Below are positions 17,506 to 25,722 of a DNA stretch of 64,000 nucleotides, one piece after another. Below the pieces are notes generated by a model. The model was not told the DNA's origin, did no database searches, and saw only the letters and a list, made by a program, of their open reading frames with translations. Positions within the stretch are counted from its first letter, which is position 1. Every line of letters begins with the position of its first letter. This stretch comes from Paraburkholderia sp. BL9I2N2 (GTDB lineage Bacteria; Pseudomonadota; Gammaproteobacteria; Burkholderiales; Burkholderiaceae), in NCBI RefSeq assembly GCF_004339745.1, contig NZ_SMGP01000004.1, positions 992,001-1,056,000 on the forward strand. Reading direction: 5' to 3'. The translations under genes were made by a program, and so were the position numbers.

Positions 17506-18993
17506 TCAGCCGCCTGCCGCGTCGGACGCGTTCGCAGCCGGCTGATTCGCGTAGGTCGCGCGCTTTTCCTCGTACATCAGCAGATCGGCGCGCTGCACGC
17601 CTGCTTCGAGCCGGTCGCCGCGCTGGCAGGTGGCCGCGCCCATCGAGAAGCTGAGCGGCGAGCCCGGATAGAACTGATTGTTTAACTCCACCAGTTGCCT
17701 GATCGCATCGACCATCGCGGCGCCGCCGCGCTCGTCGGTGTCCGGCATCAGGATCGCGAACTCGTCGCCGCCGATGCGCGCCGCGTGAAACGGCGTCTCA
17801 GTCGCCTTGGCCAGCACCTCGCCGGCGCGCCGCAAAAGCGCGTCGCCCGCAGCGTGGCCGAGCTGATCGTTCACGCGTTTCAAACCGTTCAGATCGGCCA
17901 TGATGATCGTCACGGGCCACGGGCCCTTGCGTTCGAGCCGGTTCAGTTCGTCCACGTAGAAAGAGCGGTTGCGCAGTTTGGTCAGCACGTCGTGCTTGCC
18001 GAGGAACTCGAGATAGGCTTCGGCTTTCTTGCGCGCCGTGATGTCAGTGAGCGCCACCAGCACCAGATCCCAGGTCTTCTCATGGCCCGGCAGGACGGAG
18101 AACTGCAGGTGCACGTGCACCTCGCTGCCGTCGAGCGAATAGTTGAGCACTTCGCGCTGCTGGAACAGCTTGCCGTCCCACAGATCGACCAGTTGCTCGC
18201 GGAAATGCGGACGCATGTCATCACGGAACACGTCGGCGAGACGCGCGAGCAGCGTTTTCTTGTCTTTCGCCGCGAACATGTCGAGCGTGTGCTGATTCAC
18301 GTCGAGCACATGGATTTCCTGCATGCAGCGTTCGACGAACTCGGGATGCACGTCCGTGAACACGCGGAAATCGTTGATGCCGGCCGCGCGCGCTTCGTCG
18401 AGCAGACGCTTGACCGCGCTGAAATCCTCCACCCAGAGCGACACCGGCGAATACTCGAACAGGCCGCGCACATACTGCTCGGCAAGCGTCACGCGATGCC
18501 GCGCGCCTTCCAGTTCCGTAATGTCTTCGACCGACACCAGCACGCGGTCCCAGCGCGCCTCGTGGCCGGGCAGCACGGCGCCCTTGAGCAGCACGTCGAG
18601 GCGCCGCCCGCCGAGCGTGTAGTTGACCGTCTGGCTGGTGAACTGCGATTGCCCGGCCCACAACTGGCATAACTCTTCGAGGTGGGTCTTGAGCATGTCG
18701 TCGCGGAATACCGAGGCGAGATTGCCGGTGAGCGCCTCGAAATCGGCGGCCTCGAATTGCGTCAGCGTCTTCTGATTCACCTTGATGACGCGGATGCTGT
18801 GCGCGCATTGCGCGACACAGCCCGGGTTGGCGGCGAAATGCGCGCGCAGATCGGTCACGCCGTCTGCCCGCCATGCTTCGAACAAGCTGCGCACGCCGCT
18901 GAAGTCTTCGAGCCAGAGCGAGACGGGCGCGAGTTCGAACATCTCGGAATCGTCGTTGGCGGGCGCAGGGCCGCGCGGGAGGATGTCCAGCAT
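17506..18993 (-). CDS. Diguanylate cyclase with two tandem PAS-like sensor domains
   Basis: 495 residues. Two homologous PAS-like modules (about 20-160 and 170-310) share the signatures PVSLWLEDFS / PVSLWVEDFS, SVFRDDM / DVFRDDM and VLPGHE-x3-WD, so they arose by internal duplication. A GGDEF domain follows, with an intact active site ARIGGDEFAI (about residue 408), so it should make c-di-GMP. The RxxD inhibitory site expected just upstream of GGDEF is absent (the segment reads TETPFHAAR), so product feedback is probably lost. No membrane span is seen. The gene is monocistronic. Confidence 0.92.
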   Translation of the reverse strand: MLDILPRGPAPANDDSEMFELAPVSLWLEDFSGVRSLFEAWRADGVTDLRAHFAANPGCVAQCAHSIRVIKVNQKTLTQFEAADFEALTGNLASVFRDDMLKTHLEELCQLWAGQSQFTSQTVNYTLGGRRLDVLLKGAVLPGHEARWDRVLVSVEDITELEGARHRVTLAEQYVRGLFEYSPVSLWVEDFSAVKRLLDEARAAGINDFRVFTDVHPEFVERCMQEIHVLDVNQHTLDMFAAKDKKTLLARLADVFRDDMRPHFREQLVDLWDGKLFQQREVLNYSLDGSEVHVHLQFSVLPGHEKTWDLVLVALTDITARKKAEAYLEFLGKHDVLTKLRNRSFYVDELNRLERKGPWPVTIIMADLNGLKRVNDQLGHAAGDALLRRAGEVLAKATETPFHAARIGGDEFAILMPDTDERGGAAMVDAIRQLVELNNQFYPGSPLSFSMGAATCQRGDRLEAGVQRADLLMYEEKRATYANQPAANASDAAGG

Positions 18994-19240
18994 GAGGTTC
19001 TCAGGATCGGAAGTGCCGCCATTTTAAGACGGGTTGGGCTGTGGCTGAAAAGAAAGACCCGTTACGCATCATTTTTGCGTCAGGGCGTCTAACAAGATAA
19101 CGGCGGCCTTCCAATCGACTTGAGGTGCACCCGCCGGGGCATTCAGCTCTCGGGACGCTTGCCGGCAAGCGTCCTGGAGCCTTGTTACACTGGCCTGAAA
19201 CTTGTCCGGTCCATCCACGTTGCCAAGAAAAAGCGCCGCC

Positions 19241-20173
19241 ATGAAGCCATCCCTGCTAGTTCTGATCCACCTCAACGATGCAAGCCGCGCCAAGATCGAG
19301 GCGGCGTTCGAAGTGGTCTACGCGCCCGATGCCGCCGAACGAGCCGCCGCGCTCGACGCGCACGGCAAGACGATTCGCGCCGTGCTGACCAACGGCACGA
19401 CCGGGCTCGCCGCCGCGGACATCGACCGCATGCCGCAGCTCGAACTGCTCAGTGCGCTGGGCGCGGGCTATGAAAACCTCGCCGTCGACCACGCCCGCTC
19501 GCGCGGTATCGTGCTCGTCAACGGCGCGGGCACCAACGATCATTGCGTGGCCGATCATGCATTCGCCTTGCTGCTCGCGGTGGTGCGCGACGTGCCGCAA
19601 CTCGATCAGGCCACACGCGCGGGCGTCTGGCGCGACACCTTGCCGATGCGCCCGAACGTCTCCGGCAAGCGCCTCGGCATTGTCGGGCTCGGCAATATCG
19701 GCGAGAAGGTCGCGCGCCGCGGCGCGGGCTTCGAGATGGAAATCGGTTATCACAACCGTAAGCCGCGTGAAGGCTCGCCACATCAGTACTTCGACAGCGT
19801 GAAAGGGCTCGCGTGGTGGAGCGACTTTTTGATCGTCGCGACGCCGGGCGGTGCGGGCACGCGTCATCTGATCGACGAGGCGGTGTTCGAGGCGCTCGGT
19901 CCGCACGGCTTCGTGGTCAACGTCTCGCGCGGCAGCGTGCTCGACACGGCGGCGCTCGCCCACGCGCTTACAGCCGGCACGATTGCCGGCGCCGCGCTCG
20001 ACGTCTACGAGGGCGAGCCGAATCCACCGGGGGCTTTGCTGGCACTGCGCAACGTGGTGTTGACGCCGCACGTGGGCGGCCGCTCGCCGGAAGCGATCAC
20101 CGCCTCGGTCGACAACTTTCTGAGCAACGCCCGGCGGCATTTTGCGGGCGAGCCGGTATTGACGCCAATCTGA
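19241..20173 (+). CDS. slcC: D-2-hydroxyacid dehydrogenase, probable (S)-sulfolactate dehydrogenase
   Basis: 310 residues. D-isomer 2-hydroxyacid dehydrogenase features are GLGNIGEKVA (NAD Rossmann loop) and the catalytic trio in NVSRGSVLD (Arg), DVYEGEP (Glu) and TPHVGG (His). On general grounds it could reduce glyoxylate or hydroxypyruvate. Its position beside suyAB, a comC-type gene and sulfite dehydrogenase genes matches SlcC, the NAD-dependent enzyme that oxidises (S)-sulfolactate to sulfopyruvate in Chromohalobacter. It converges with the GntR regulator at a 21-bp gap. The enzyme class is sure; the substrate is inferred from context. Confidence 0.65.
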   Translation: MKPSLLVLIHLNDASRAKIEAAFEVVYAPDAAERAAALDAHGKTIRAVLTNGTTGLAAADIDRMPQLELLSALGAGYENLAVDHARSRGIVLVNGAGTNDHCVADHAFALLLAVVRDVPQLDQATRAGVWRDTLPMRPNVSGKRLGIVGLGNIGEKVARRGAGFEMEIGYHNRKPREGSPHQYFDSVKGLAWWSDFLIVATPGGAGTRHLIDEAVFEALGPHGFVVNVSRGSVLDTAALAHALTAGTIAGAALDVYEGEPNPPGALLALRNVVLTPHVGGRSPEAITASVDNFLSNARRHFAGEPVLTPI

Positions 20174-20194
20174 CGTCGCAAGCGCGTTCCGCGG

Positions 20195-20953
20195 CTACTT
20201 CTCTTCGTTGCCGCCCGGCCGGTTGCCGATGTACTCGTACTCTTCGGTATTGACCCGTGAAACGCGCAGCTCGACCACGCTGCGGTGATACGAGTAGGCG
20301 ATACGCCGGATCTCCAGCAACGGCGCGCCGACCTCGACGCCGAGTTGCGCGCTCTCCAGTTCGCTCGCGAGACCCACGCTCACGCGTTCATCGGTTTCGA
20401 CCACGTTGATGCCGAAGCCGTCCTGATAGAAGTTGTACAGCGTGTTCGGCCGGTTGCGCAGTTTCGTTTCGGTGAGGCCCGGAAAATGGGCCTCCGGTAC
20501 GGTGATATGTTCGATCAGCACCGTTTTGCCATGCAGCGCCAGGCCGTTGACGAACTGGAACACGCGCGCGCCGGTTTCCACGCCGAGCGCGGCCGCTACG
20601 TCGCGCGAGGCGCGGGCCTTTTTGAAATCGACCAGCGTGACGACGGGATAGGCCTTGTCGCCATCGCGCCGCACGATCCTGAAGAAACGGAAAAAATGCC
20701 GGTCGCGCTGATGCATGGACACAAACGTGCCCAGGCCCTGGTGACGGATCAGAATGTTCTCGGCGCACAATTCGTCGATCGCTTTGCGCAGCGTGCCGAT
20801 GGACACGCCGAAGCGCTCGGCGAGCCGCTTCTCCGAAGGAATGCATTCGCCGCCTTTCCATTCGCCTGCCGAGAGCGCGGCGAGAATCGCGCTCTTGACC
20901 TCTTTGTAGCGCGTGCCGCCCAGCGCGGGCGGATTGATGGCGAGCGTGCTCAT
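20195..20953 (-). CDS. suyR: GntR/HutC-family regulator of the sulfolactate cluster
   Basis: 252 residues. An N-terminal GntR winged HTH (about 14-78, including RLAERFGVSIGTLRKAIDEL) is followed by a UTRA ligand domain (about 95-240, with HITVPEAHFPGL), defining the HutC subfamily. It is divergent from suyA with a 258-bp region that holds two matching palindromes and a promoter facing each way. Sulfolactate, sulfopyruvate or a related hydroxyacid is the likely effector. The symbol is given by analogy with published suy clusters, not by recognised orthology. Confidence 0.75.
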   Translation of the reverse strand: MSTLAINPPALGGTRYKEVKSAILAALSAGEWKGGECIPSEKRLAERFGVSIGTLRKAIDELCAENILIRHQGLGTFVSMHQRDRHFFRFFRIVRRDGDKAYPVVTLVDFKKARASRDVAAALGVETGARVFQFVNGLALHGKTVLIEHITVPEAHFPGLTETKLRNRPNTLYNFYQDGFGINVVETDERVSVGLASELESAQLGVEVGAPLLEIRRIAYSYHRSVVELRVSRVNTEEYEYIGNRPGGNEEK

Positions 20954-20997
20954 GACAACCTCTGAAATACGCGAGTCGCGCGACGCCGCTCGCGAAG

Positions 20998-21026
20998 GTT
21001 AAACCTGCCTGGATTTTAAACGACAA
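20998..21026 (-). promoter_or_regulatory. Predicted promoter for the GntR regulator gene
   Basis: On the minus strand, TTGTCG (21026-21021) and TTTAAC (21003-20998) are separated by 17 bp. The -10 box is weak, so dependence on an activator at the adjacent palindrome is plausible. Confidence 0.4.
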
Positions 21027-21027
21027 A

Positions 21028-21050
21028 CTCATCTAGTCCATCTAGATGAG
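21028..21050. promoter_or_regulatory. GntR operator 1 (palindrome)
   Basis: CTCATCTA, seven bases, then TAGATGAG: a perfect 8-bp inverted repeat. It begins 1 bp upstream of the -35 box proposed for the GntR gene. The same arms with the same 7-bp spacer recur at 21080. Confidence 0.75.
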
Positions 21051-21079
21051 ATGGATTATCTCGACACTACTGGAAAACA

Positions 21080-21102
21080 CTCATCTAACACATATAGATG
21101 AC
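21080..21102. promoter_or_regulatory. GntR operator 2 (palindrome)
   Basis: CTCATCTA, seven bases, then TAGATGAC: one mismatch from the arms of operator 1, starting exactly 52 bp from it (about five helical turns). It ends 4 bp upstream of the TTGACA box serving suyA. Confidence 0.75.
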
Positions 21103-21106
21103 CTAG

Positions 21107-21135
21107 TTGACATCCATCGATGCGGCGCCTACTAT
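21107..21135 (+). promoter_or_regulatory. Sigma-70 promoter for suyAB operon
   Basis: TTGACA (21107-21112), a 17-bp spacer and TACTAT (21130-21135) make a near-consensus promoter about 75 bp upstream of the suyA ATG. It is immediately downstream of operator 2. Confidence 0.7.
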
Positions 21136-21211
21136 CGATTCACAGCAGCGCATCTGGCTGCGCTTTCCCCGGCGGCACGACACCGCATTCAATACACGAA
21201 CGGAGACGCTA

Positions 21212-21556
21212 ATGAGCAATCCCACGGCAGACATCAAGGGCACCGCGGCAGCGGGCGCATCGCCCGAACGCAAGACGATTCACATCGTGTTGCACGAGGC
21301 GAAGGACACAGTCGGTGTGGCGGTCGTCGAGGGCATCAAGGCGGGCACGCAACTCAACGCATGGATCATGGACGACGACGAGATCGTGACTTTCCCGGCC
21401 AAGCAGGACATTCCCATCGGTCACAAGGTGGCGCTCAAGGACATGGCGGTCGGTGACACGGTGTTCAAGTACGGCGTCGATATCGGCAAGGTGGTCGCGC
21501 CGATCAGCGCCGGCGAACACGCCCACGTGCACAACATCAAGACGAAGCGCTGGTAA
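21212..21556 (+). CDS. suyA: UxaA-type small (SAF) subunit, probable sulfolactate sulfo-lyase alpha
   Basis: 114 residues from ATG 21212, preceded by CGGAGA. After a short polar leader the SAF domain runs IHIVLHEAKDTVGVAVVEGI to the terminal SAGEHAHVHNIKTKRW, the GEHxHxHN ending typical of altronate/galactarate dehydratase N-domains. Here the SAF and catalytic parts are separate genes, as in (2R)-sulfolactate sulfo-lyase SuyAB. That enzyme eliminates sulfite from sulfolactate to give pyruvate. A split sugar-acid dehydratase is the alternative; flanking dehydrogenase and sulfite dehydrogenase genes favour SuyA. Confidence 0.65.
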   Translation: MSNPTADIKGTAAAGASPERKTIHIVLHEAKDTVGVAVVEGIKAGTQLNAWIMDDDEIVTFPAKQDIPIGHKVALKDMAVGDTVFKYGVDIGKVVAPISAGEHAHVHNIKTKRW

Positions 21557-21615
21557 GTCGCGCCGGACAGACTGTCGCAATTGAATCGCCCCCACACCTG
21601 AACGAGAGATACACC

Positions 21616-22791
21616 ATGAGCGTGATTGACCTGGATACGACTTTCCGCGGCTATCGTCGCGACAATGGCCGCGTTGGCGTACGCAACCACGTGATCATCC
21701 TGCCGGTCGACGATCTGTCGAACGCCGCGGCGCAAGCCGTGGAGAACAACATCAAGGGCACCATGGCGCTGCCGCATCCGTACGGGCGGCTGCAGTTCGG
21801 CGCCGACCTCGATCTGCACTTTCGCACGCTGATCGGCGCGGGCAGCAATCCGAATGTCGCGGCGGTGGTCGTGATCGGCATCGAGGAAGGCTGGACCAAG
21901 CGCGTGGTGGACGGCATTGCGAAAACCGGCAAGCCGGTGATGGGCTTCGGCATCGAATTGCACGGCGACCACGACACCATCATGCGCGCCTCGAAGGCGG
22001 CCAAGGAGATGGTGCAGTACGCCACGTCGCTCGATCGCGAGGAATGCCCGATCTCGGAGCTGTGGGTCTCCACCAAATGCGGCGAGTCGGATACGACCTC
22101 GGGCTGCGGCGCCAATCCGACCGTCGGCAATGCTTTCGACAAGCTGTACGGACTCGGCACCACGCTCGTGTTCGGCGAGACCTCGGAGTTGACCGGCGGC
22201 GAGCAGATCGTCGCTGCACGCTGCGCCAACGACGGCGTGCGCGAGCGCTTCCAGTTCATGTTCGACCGCTATCAGGACATGATCAACCGCTGGAAGACGG
22301 ACGATCTTTCCGAGTCGCAACCCACCAAGGGCAACATCGCGGGCGGCCTCACGACCATCGAGGAAAAGGCGCTCGGCAATATTCAGAAAATCGGCAAGAA
22401 GTGCATGGTGGACGGCGTGCTCGACAAAGCCGAAGAACCGACGCACTCCGGTCTATGGTTCATGGATTCGTCGTCAGCGGCGGCAGAGATGGTGACCTTG
22501 TGCGCGGCGTCCGGCTTCGCGGTGCATTTCTTCCCGACGGGGCAGGGCAACGTGATCGGCAACCCGATCGTGCCGGTCATCAAGATCTGCGCGAACCCGC
22601 GTACGGTGCGCACCATGGGCGAGCATATCGACGTCGACGTGACCGGCATCCTGCAGCGCGAACAAAACCTCGATCAGAGCGGCGACAAACTGCTCGAATG
22701 CATGATGGCCACGATCAACGGCCGCTTTACCGCGGCGGAAGCGCTCGGTCATCGCGAGTTCGTGCTGACCCGGCTGTTCGAAAGCGCCTGA
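21616..22791 (+). CDS. suyB: UxaA-type large subunit, probable sulfolactate sulfo-lyase beta
   Basis: 391 residues (about 42 kDa, the size reported for SuyB). Family marks are GYRRDNGRVGVRNHVIILP near the N-terminus, ELWVSTKCGESDTTSGCGA mid-protein with the cysteine pair expected to hold metal or Fe-S, and FFPTGQGNVIGNPIVPVIKI late. With SuyA it would catalyse (R)-3-sulfolactate to pyruvate plus sulfite in the cytoplasm. The start follows suyA by 59 bp with GAGAG upstream. Homology is to altronate/galactarate dehydratases, so the sulfo-lyase assignment rests on split architecture, size and context. Confidence 0.68.
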   Translation: MSVIDLDTTFRGYRRDNGRVGVRNHVIILPVDDLSNAAAQAVENNIKGTMALPHPYGRLQFGADLDLHFRTLIGAGSNPNVAAVVVIGIEEGWTKRVVDGIAKTGKPVMGFGIELHGDHDTIMRASKAAKEMVQYATSLDREECPISELWVSTKCGESDTTSGCGANPTVGNAFDKLYGLGTTLVFGETSELTGGEQIVAARCANDGVRERFQFMFDRYQDMINRWKTDDLSESQPTKGNIAGGLTTIEEKALGNIQKIGKKCMVDGVLDKAEEPTHSGLWFMDSSSAAAEMVTLCAASGFAVHFFPTGQGNVIGNPIVPVIKICANPRTVRTMGEHIDVDVTGILQREQNLDQSGDKLLECMMATINGRFTAAEALGHREFVLTRLFESA

Positions 22792-22986
22792 GTCTGGCGG
22801 CCGGGCAAGCGCGGTTTGAGCGGTTGTTTCGCTCGCCTCGCGCTTGCCTGGTAGTATCGCAGTGGACCCCCAATTCCCGGCGCGCGCCGGCACGGAGAAC
22901 GGCCACGACGCCGCCCGTTGCCGGCAAGCCATGCCGCTACGGCGCCGGTTCGACACCTGGCGGCAGCGAGTGGAGGAGACACCATC

Positions 22987-24357
22987 TTGCGCGTGCTCAA
23001 ACATCTCTACGTGCAGGTCCTGATCGGACTTGCGGCCGGAATTCTCGTCGGTTACTTCGCGCCCGCGTTCGGCGTCGAAATGAAGCCGCTCGGCGATACC
23101 TTCATCCGCCTCATCAAGATGCTGATCACGCTGGTGATCTTCTGCACCGTCTCAGTCGGCATTGCGCGGATGGAAAGCCTCAAGCAGGTTGGCCGCGTCG
23201 GCTTCAAAACATTGCTCTACTTCGAGGTGGTGACCACCATCGCGCTCGTGATCGGGCTGGTCGTGGCAAACGTGCTGCATCCCGGCGCGGGGCTGAACAT
23301 CGATCCCGCCACGCTCGACGCGCACGCCGTGACGCACTACGTGGCGGACGCGCATTCGGCGTCCTCGAGCTTCTTCGATATGATCGTGCCGAATTCGGTG
23401 GTCGGCGCGTTCGCGCGTGGCGATCTGCTGCAGGTGCTGCTGTTCTCGGTACTATTCGGCATCGCGCTGTCGATCATGTCGCAGCGCAGCCGGTTGCTCA
23501 TGCGTGGCATCGAACAGTTCGGCGACACGCTCATGCGCATCGTCGAGATGATCATGCGGCTCGCGCCGCTCGGCGCATTCGGCGCGATTGCCTTCACGGT
23601 CGGCAAATACGGCATCGGCACCTTGCAGCAACTCGGTCTGCTGATTCTTTGCTTCTACATCACCAGCATCCTGTTCATCGTCGTCGTGCTCGGTGCGGCG
23701 GCGCGCTGGGCAGGCGTCGGACTCTGGCCGCTGTTGCGCTACTTCCGCGAGGAACTGCTGATCGTGCTGGGCACGTCCACCACGGAATCCGTGCTGCCGC
23801 GCCTGATGGAGAAACTCGAACGCATGGGCTGCCCGCGGGCGATCGTCGGCCTCGTGCTGCCCACGGGCTATTCGTTCAACCTCGACGGCGCCGCGATCTA
23901 TCTGACCATGACCTCGCTGTTCATCGCGCAGGCCACCAACACGCATCTCTCGCTGATGCAGCAACTGGGTTTGCTGGCGATTCTGATGCTGACGTCGAAG
24001 GGCGGCGCGGGTGTGGCGGGCGCGGCGCTGGTCGCATTGACGGCGACACTGTCGACGCACAACATCATTCCCGTGGCGGGCATCACGCTGATTCTCGGCG
24101 TCGATCGCGTGCTCAACGAAATCCGTGCGCTGACCAATATGATCGGCAACGTGGTGGCGACGCTGGTGGTTGCGCGCTGGGAAGGGGCTTTCGATGCGCG
24201 CGCGGCGCGGGAATTCCTCGCGGCTCCGCGCGAAGTCCGGGATCAGGTGCAGCCGCAGTCGCAGTCGAAACCGCAGGCACAGGGGCCGTCGACTCAACCC
24301 GGTCTCGAGGAGAGACGCCCGGCCGCCGGCACGACGCTGCTGGAAAAGGGCGGCTAA
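22987..24357 (+). CDS. DctA-type dicarboxylate/cation symporter, candidate sulfolactate importer
   Basis: 456 residues from TTG 22987. TTG is preferred because GGAGGAG lies about 8 nt upstream and the product then begins LRVLKHLYVQVLIGLAAGIL, aligning with family N-termini. SDF-family features are the HP1 Ser-rich tip GTSTTESVLPRL, the PTGYSFNLDG substrate motif and about eight membrane spans. A low-complexity Gln/Ser/Pro tail (QPQSQSKPQAQ) is unusual. DctA proteins import C4-dicarboxylates with cations, and 3-sulfolactate is a dianionic malate analogue, so transport of it is plausible. That is inference. Confidence 0.72.
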   Translation: MRVLKHLYVQVLIGLAAGILVGYFAPAFGVEMKPLGDTFIRLIKMLITLVIFCTVSVGIARMESLKQVGRVGFKTLLYFEVVTTIALVIGLVVANVLHPGAGLNIDPATLDAHAVTHYVADAHSASSSFFDMIVPNSVVGAFARGDLLQVLLFSVLFGIALSIMSQRSRLLMRGIEQFGDTLMRIVEMIMRLAPLGAFGAIAFTVGKYGIGTLQQLGLLILCFYITSILFIVVVLGAAARWAGVGLWPLLRYFREELLIVLGTSTTESVLPRLMEKLERMGCPRAIVGLVLPTGYSFNLDGAAIYLTMTSLFIAQATNTHLSLMQQLGLLAILMLTSKGGAGVAGAALVALTATLSTHNIIPVAGITLILGVDRVLNEIRALTNMIGNVVATLVVARWEGAFDARAAREFLAAPREVRDQVQPQSQSKPQAQGPSTQPGLEERRPAAGTTLLEKGG

Positions 24358-24399
24358 GTAGGACAATCACGACGGCGATCCGAATGAGGATCGTCATGG

Positions 24400-24431
24400 G
24401 CAATGCCGCAATCGATGCATTGCGGCATTGC
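24400..24431. other. Perfect 13-bp hairpin between symporter and comC genes
   Basis: GCAATGCCGCAAT (24400-24412) and ATTGCGGCATTGC (24419-24431) flank a 6-nt loop. No T-run follows, so it is unlikely to terminate fully and may be an mRNA processing, stability or attenuation element. The core CAATGCCG/CGGCATTG also forms the stem at 4168-4191. Confidence 0.6.
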
Positions 24432-24545
24432 TTCGTGTGCGCTTCGATCGCATGCTCGGCGCAGTGCGTGGCCGTGTTTCCGGTTGAACGGTTCGCCGCG
24501 GCGCCCGACCAATACCAACAACACAACAACTTGAGGAATGACCCG

Positions 24546-25544
24546 ATGGCCCGATTGTCTCCCGACGCGCTCACCACGCTTGCCGTCGACTTGCTGCGCC
24601 GCGCGGGCGCGTTGCCGGCCACCGCCGAGTCCACGGCTCGCGCGCTGGTCTATGCGGACCTGCGCGGTTTGTCGTCGCACGGTGTATCGCGTTTGCCGAT
24701 GTATTGCGCGCAGTTGCGCAACGGCCGCGTCGATCCCGCCGCGCAAGCGACGATCGTGGCGGATCGCGGCGCGGCGGTGCTGATCGACGGCGCGGACGGT
24801 TTGGCCTATCCGGCGTGCGACCTCGCGGTCTCGACGCTTGCCGAGCGCACGAAGCACTACGGCAGCGCGGTCGCGGGCGTGAAGCGCAGCCACCATTTCG
24901 GCGTGGGCGCGGCCCATCTGGCCGCGCTCGGCGCCGCTGGCATGGTCGCTCTTGCGTTCAGCAATTCGCCGGCGGCGATGCCCGCGTGGGGCGGCCGCCG
25001 TGCCCTGTTCGGGACCAACCCGATCGCCGCCGTGTTCCCGCGTCGGCATGGCGAGCCACTCGTGATCGACCTCGCGCTGTCGCAGATCGCGCGCGGCAAG
25101 ATCGCGCTGGCCGCGCGCGACGGCAAGCCGATTCCCGAAGGCTGGGCGACCACCCGCGACGGCCGGCCGACCACCGACGCCCGCGCGGCCCTCGACGGCA
25201 TGATGCTGCCGTTCGGCGGCGCCAAAGGCGCGATGCTGGCGCTGGTCGTCGAACTGCTGGCGGCGGCGCTGACGGGCGCGAACTTCGGCTACGAAGCCGG
25301 CTCGTTTCTGACTGAAGAGGGAGAGCGCTCGCGCATCGGCCATCTGTTCTGGGCGATCGATCCAGGTGCGCTCGCCGGCGACGAAACCTATCTGTCGCGC
25401 GTGGAAGCGCTGATCGACATGATGCTCGCGGACGACGACGTGCGCTTGCCCGGCGATCGAAGAGAGCGTCTCGCGGACACGGCGCACAAAGACGGCGTCG
25501 AGATCCCGGATGCGCTGATCGCGCAACTCGAAGGTCGCGGTTAG
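24546..25544 (+). CDS. comC: Ldh2/MDH-family dehydrogenase, probable (R)-sulfolactate dehydrogenase
   Basis: 332 residues from ATG 24546. Malate/L-lactate dehydrogenase type 2 signatures are GLSSHGVSRLP, GVKRSHHFGVGA (catalytic His region), LFGTNPIAAVFP and MLPFGGAKGAMLAL. ComC in this family reduces sulfopyruvate to (R)-sulfolactate with NAD(P)H. Paired with SlcC it works as a two-enzyme racemase feeding SuyAB. General malate, ureidoglycolate or other hydroxyacid activity is possible if the context is misleading. It follows the symporter gene by about 190 bp, which contains the hairpin at 24400. Confidence 0.68.
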   Translation: MARLSPDALTTLAVDLLRRAGALPATAESTARALVYADLRGLSSHGVSRLPMYCAQLRNGRVDPAAQATIVADRGAAVLIDGADGLAYPACDLAVSTLAERTKHYGSAVAGVKRSHHFGVGAAHLAALGAAGMVALAFSNSPAAMPAWGGRRALFGTNPIAAVFPRRHGEPLVIDLALSQIARGKIALAARDGKPIPEGWATTRDGRPTTDARAALDGMMLPFGGAKGAMLALVVELLAAALTGANFGYEAGSFLTEEGERSRIGHLFWAIDPGALAGDETYLSRVEALIDMMLADDDVRLPGDRRERLADTAHKDGVEIPDALIAQLEGRG

Positions 25545-25593
25545 CCGACGTTGACCAAAGCGCCGCAGCCGGCGCGCCATTGAAAGGCAAAAG

Positions 25594-25620
25594 GAAACTA
25601 TCGGCGTGGCGGATAGTTTC
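25594..25620. promoter_or_regulatory. Inverted repeat upstream of soeA
   Basis: GAAACTATC (25594-25602) and GATAGTTTC (25612-25620) are perfect 9-bp arms around a 9-bp spacer, 103 bp before soeA and 50 bp after comC. It could be a regulator operator for a separate soe promoter or a weak intergenic hairpin. It does not match the GntR palindromes. Confidence 0.5.
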
Positions 25621-25722
25621 TCTCGAAAATGGCGATTTCCCTTGTGAGGCCACGGCGCATAGGATGAGCGGTATCGCATCACCACCGCTTCGGCCCCGCC
25701 GGAGCAGCGACGGAGATCCCGC

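Noticed and set aside
19069..19293. Short minus-strand frame ending WKAAVILLDALTQK
   Set aside because: Protein-like composition but overlaps the slcC start and has no recognised family; not enough to call.
21616..22791. Altronate or galactarate dehydratase as the name for the UxaA-type large subunit
   Set aside because: Homology permits it, but split small subunit, 42-kDa size, and flanking sulfo/sulfite genes fit SuyB better and no hexuronate genes are nearby.
22044..24545. Plus-strand open frame continuing upstream of the Ldh2-type gene through suyB and the symporter
   Set aside because: Only the part from 24546 on has dehydrogenase motifs; the upstream part is out of frame with suyB and the symporter and has no family features.
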